Positions 32,522-34,313 of a DNA stretch of 34,313 nucleotides are shown here, piece after piece (position 1 is the stretch's first letter; each line of letters starts with the position of its first letter). The DNA is from an uncultured Bacteroidota bacterium (lineage in GTDB: Bacteria > Bacteroidota > Bacteroidia > Bacteroidales > P3). The position numbers and the translations under genes were made by a program. The notes beneath the pieces were generated by a model. The model made no database searches, was not told where the DNA came from, and was given only the letters and a program-made list of their open reading frames with translations. The stretch is taken from positions 1-34,313 of the forward strand of contig CACZRR010000068.1 in assembly GCA_902783595.1 (NCBI GenBank), in the 5' to 3' direction.

Positions 32522-33673
32522 TCACCGGTCCCTCTCGATGAACCTCACCAGCTCGTCCACAGCGTCCTTCTGGTCGATGTCACGCTTCACCACCTCCTTG
32601 CCTTTGTAGAGGGTGATCTTGCCGTGACCCGACCCCACATAGCCGTAGTCGGCATCGGCCATCTCGCCGGGACCGTTGACGATGCAGCCCATCACGCCGA
32701 TCTTCACACCCACCAGGTGCTTCGTCTTCTCCTTGATCTCGCGCAGCGCCGTCTGGATGTCGTACTGCGTGCGGCCGCACGACGGACAGGCGATATATTC
32801 CGTCTGTGTGATGCGCACCCCCACGGCCTGCAGGATGTCGTAAGCGATGGGCATCTCCTTCTCAGGATCCTCGGTGAGGCTCACACGCACCGTGTCGCCG
32901 ATGCCGTCGAGCAGCAGCGCCCCGATGCCGGCGGCACTCTTCAGGCGTCCCTGCATGCCGTCGCCAGCCTCCGTGACACCCAGGTGTATCGGGTAGTCCA
33001 TACCCATATCGTGCATCTTCTTCACGAAGAGCCTCGTGCTGTCCACCATCACCTTCACGTTCGAGGCCTTCATCGAGAACACCAGGTCGTGGTAGTCCTG
33101 CTGGCGGCACACCTCGGCGAACTCGATGGCGCTCTGCGCCATACCCTCCGGCGTATTGCCGTAGCGGCTCATGATGCGCTCACTCAGCGAGCCGTGGTTC
33201 GTGCCGATGCGCATCGCTGTGTGGTGCGCCTTGCATATCTCTATCAGCGACGCCATCCTCTCCCCTATTCTCTTCAGCTCGTCCTGGTACTCACGCTCCT
33301 GCTCATCCGACCACTTCCCACTTTCCACATCCCACTTTCCGCTGTTGCGATCCACGTAGTTGCCGGGGTTCACCCTCACCTTCTCCACCAGCGCGGCGGC
33401 CACCTCGGCGGCTTTGGGGCTGAAGTGGATGTCCGCCACCAGCGGCACCTCACAGCCGCGCCGCAGCAGCTCCTCCTTGATGCGGCCGAGGTTCTCCGCC
33501 GCCTTCACGTCGGGCGCCGTGATGCGCACCAGCTCGCAGCCCGCCTCCACCATCCTCAGCGCCTGCTCCACGGTGGCGCGGGTATCCATCGTGTCGGTAT
33601 TCGTCATGCTCTGCACGCGCACGGGCGCTCCCCCACCCAGCGTCAGGTTGCCTATATGTATCTGTCTGCTCAT
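32522..33673 (-). CDS. ispG: HMB-PP synthase IspG, large-type sequence lacking A* domain
   Basis: 383 residues. It makes HMBPP from MEcPP in the MEP isoprenoid pathway using a 4Fe-4S cluster. TIM-barrel part: VRVQSMTNTDTMDT, LVADIHFSPKAA, VRVNPGNYVDR, RIGTNHGSLSERIMSRYG, SMKASN and LGVTEAGDG. The cluster domain has ACPSCGRTQYD (Cys296, Cys299), GCIVNGPGE (Cys330, Glu337) and MADADYGYVG. NHGSLS and the MADAD-YGYVG end are typical of the large bacterial/plant enzyme, which carries a ~230-260 residue A* domain after VSLTEDPE. Here that domain is absent and the frame joins smoothly. A 7-bp repeat lies inside the gene. Confidence 0.95.
   Translation of the reverse strand: MSRQIHIGNLTLGGGAPVRVQSMTNTDTMDTRATVEQALRMVEAGCELVRITAPDVKAAENLGRIKEELLRRGCEVPLVADIHFSPKAAEVAAALVEKVRVNPGNYVDRNSGKWDVESGKWSDEQEREYQDELKRIGERMASLIEICKAHHTAMRIGTNHGSLSERIMSRYGNTPEGMAQSAIEFAEVCRQQDYHDLVFSMKASNVKVMVDSTRLFVKKMHDMGMDYPIHLGVTEAGDGMQGRLKSAAGIGALLLDGIGDTVRVSLTEDPEKEMPIAYDILQAVGVRITQTEYIACPSCGRTQYDIQTALREIKEKTKHLVGVKIGVMGCIVNGPGEMADADYGYVGSGHGKITLYKGKEVVKRDIDQKDAVDELVRFIERDR
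33311..33345. repeat. 7-bp array inside the ispG coding region
   Basis: Units CCACTTC, CCACTTT, CCACATC, CCACTTT, CCGCTGT on the plus strand. Translated in the ispG frame it gives the repetitive peptide SGKWDVESGKWS in a variable loop after NPGNYVDR. It has the same period as the intergenic arrays. Confidence 0.85.
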
Positions 33674-33688
33674 TGTTATTATTTGGAA

Positions 33689-34090
33689 TTAACGTGTCCT
33701 ATGTTCTATTTTCCTTATCTTTTCGTCTATAATCCTATTACAAATATCTTGTATCTCATCTTTACCTGTGAAATACCATCCTTGTTGGGTTAGTCCATTC
33801 GGATACTCAAGTTCCTCAAACTCGTTATTTATTGTTCTCTTTATGAGTTTCCATTTTTCAAGGTCATCTTTACAACGACTTTGAAAGTGGTAATTTACCC
33901 AATCTTCTGCTGAATTTATATGCAATCTGGCATTTCGTATTTTGTCTCGTTCAATGCTATTTTCCTCTGCCGTTTCGCTTAAGTCTAATCCAACACTATT
34001 AAGCATTGCTTTCCTTGTAGAGGTACTACCACCTACCAAAGCAATTATGACTACGATTAGAACAATAGCCAATATGATTATTACTCCCAT
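33689..34090 (-). CDS. Small single-pass membrane protein, unknown
   Basis: 133 residues. One N-terminal transmembrane helix (about 2-19, GVIIILAIVLIVVIIALV), then a polar helical domain (RKAMLNSVGLDLSETAEEN, INSAEDWVNYHF, TQQGWYFTGKDEIQDICNRI). I recognise no family. Base composition is clearly lower in GC than the neighbours, and codon use is A/T-ending, unlike the rest of the window, which suggests recent acquisition. It ends 15 bases before ispG. A short C-rich linker precedes it. Confidence 0.65.
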   Translation of the reverse strand: MGVIIILAIVLIVVIIALVGGSTSTRKAMLNSVGLDLSETAEENSIERDKIRNARLHINSAEDWVNYHFQSRCKDDLEKWKLIKRTINNEFEELEYPNGLTQQGWYFTGKDEIQDICNRIIDEKIRKIEHRTR

Positions 34091-34145
34091 GTCTGTCTAT
34101 GATTATTGTTTGACATCAATTTCTTGTTTCATTTGTGCAATTTCA

Positions 34146-34163
34146 CCGCGCACATATGCGGGG
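34146..34163. repeat. Imperfect palindrome, first of a pair
   Basis: CCGCGCACATATGCGGGG differs at only two positions from the perfect palindrome at 34187-34204. The spacing between copies is 41 bases, about four helical turns. Confidence 0.65.
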
Positions 34164-34186
34164 CGCACTTCCGGACTGAAAATCGA

Positions 34187-34204
34187 CCGCGCATATATGC
34201 GCGG
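34187..34204. repeat. Perfect 18-bp palindrome
   Basis: CCGCGCATATATGCGCGG is its own reverse complement. It could be an operator for a dimeric regulator, a hairpin at RNA level, or a dispersed palindromic element. No neighbouring regulator gene is visible inside the window to assign it to. Confidence 0.75.
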
Positions 34205-34283
34205 CACATTTACCGTCCCGGACGCCCCTCCCGCATCCCTGCAAGGCTATGTTTCCCGTCCGTATCATCCTCGTGCGTCTTTG

Positions 34284-34313
34284 TTATTTCTTCTTGCGGC
34301 TCTTCGGCTTGTC
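34284..34313 (-). CDS. C-terminal tail of an unidentified protein
   Basis: The last nine codons before a TAA read DKPKSRKKK, a lysine-rich tail, and continue off the right edge. Such basic tails end many nucleic-acid-binding and helicase proteins in this phylum. Too short to name, and it could be chance. Confidence 0.35.
   Translation of the reverse strand, partial: DKPKSRKKK

Noticed and set aside
32624..33793. 389-codon open frame opposite ispG
   Set aside because: His/Leu/Arg-rich shadow of ispG with no family signal.

Overview
The window looks like a chromosomal segment of a Bacteroidales bacterium, most likely a fairly GC-rich member of the Prevotellaceae. The evidence is: Bacteroidetes-type promoters (-7 TAnnTTTG, with -33 TTTG about 19 bases upstream); families typical of the phylum (DUF4369/DUF5106 thioredoxin-like protein, DUF3822, DUF5683, DUF3276 PUR-like protein, a DPP5-like peptidase, an RprY-like regulator); and little use of Shine-Dalgarno sites. 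It is mostly housekeeping DNA. I see no rRNA, tRNA, CRISPR array, transposase, phage or plasmid module.

Layout. 1-84 is the 5' end of glyA on the minus strand, with its promoter. 85-622 is a gene-free AT-rich spacer with an 11-bp periodic repeat. 623-4457 (+) is a tightly overlapped run: thioredoxin-like exported protein, mutL, rhomboid protease. 4465-10501 (-) is a seven-gene co-directional run: membrane-anchored hypothetical, DUF3822, rsmD, purC, CYTH protein, glycosyltransferase, YfcC-type carrier. 10671-11790 (+) is a split chromate transporter pair. 11798-13175 (-) is an ECF sigma factor, anti-sigma and Spy/CpxP-like trio. 13229-18207 (-) holds DUF3276, parA, parB, DUF5683, exbB, exbD, tonB and hslR. 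18340-21161 (-) is dnaB followed by a cysteine-desulfidase-family gene. 21303-24953 (+) is butyrate kinase, FKBP isomerase, chorismate synthase and a DUF4369 lipoprotein, closed by a strong hairpin terminator. 25005-33673 (-) is a DPP5-like peptidase, a lipoprotein, a MORN protein, an MBL hydrolase, a response regulator, two related 7TM proteins (one carrying an AraC DNA-binding domain) and ispG. The last ~600 bases hold a low-GC small gene, two hairpin palindromes and the tail of another gene.

Most unusual points. (1) Imperfect tandem arrays with a strict 7-bp period, but different heptamer sequences, fill many short gaps between co-directional genes and also occur inside ispG. (2) IspG has the sequence type of the large three-domain enzyme but lacks the central A* domain. 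(3) Chorismate synthase is only 312 residues, with two conserved segments missing. (4) Two adjacent 7TM proteins, one AraC-fused and one without an effector, suggest a membrane-bound one-component sensor pair. (5) An 11-bp phased repeat lies at 376-441 and twin 18-bp palindromes lie near the right end.

All family calls come from reading motifs and comparing with remembered family features. No database search was run.
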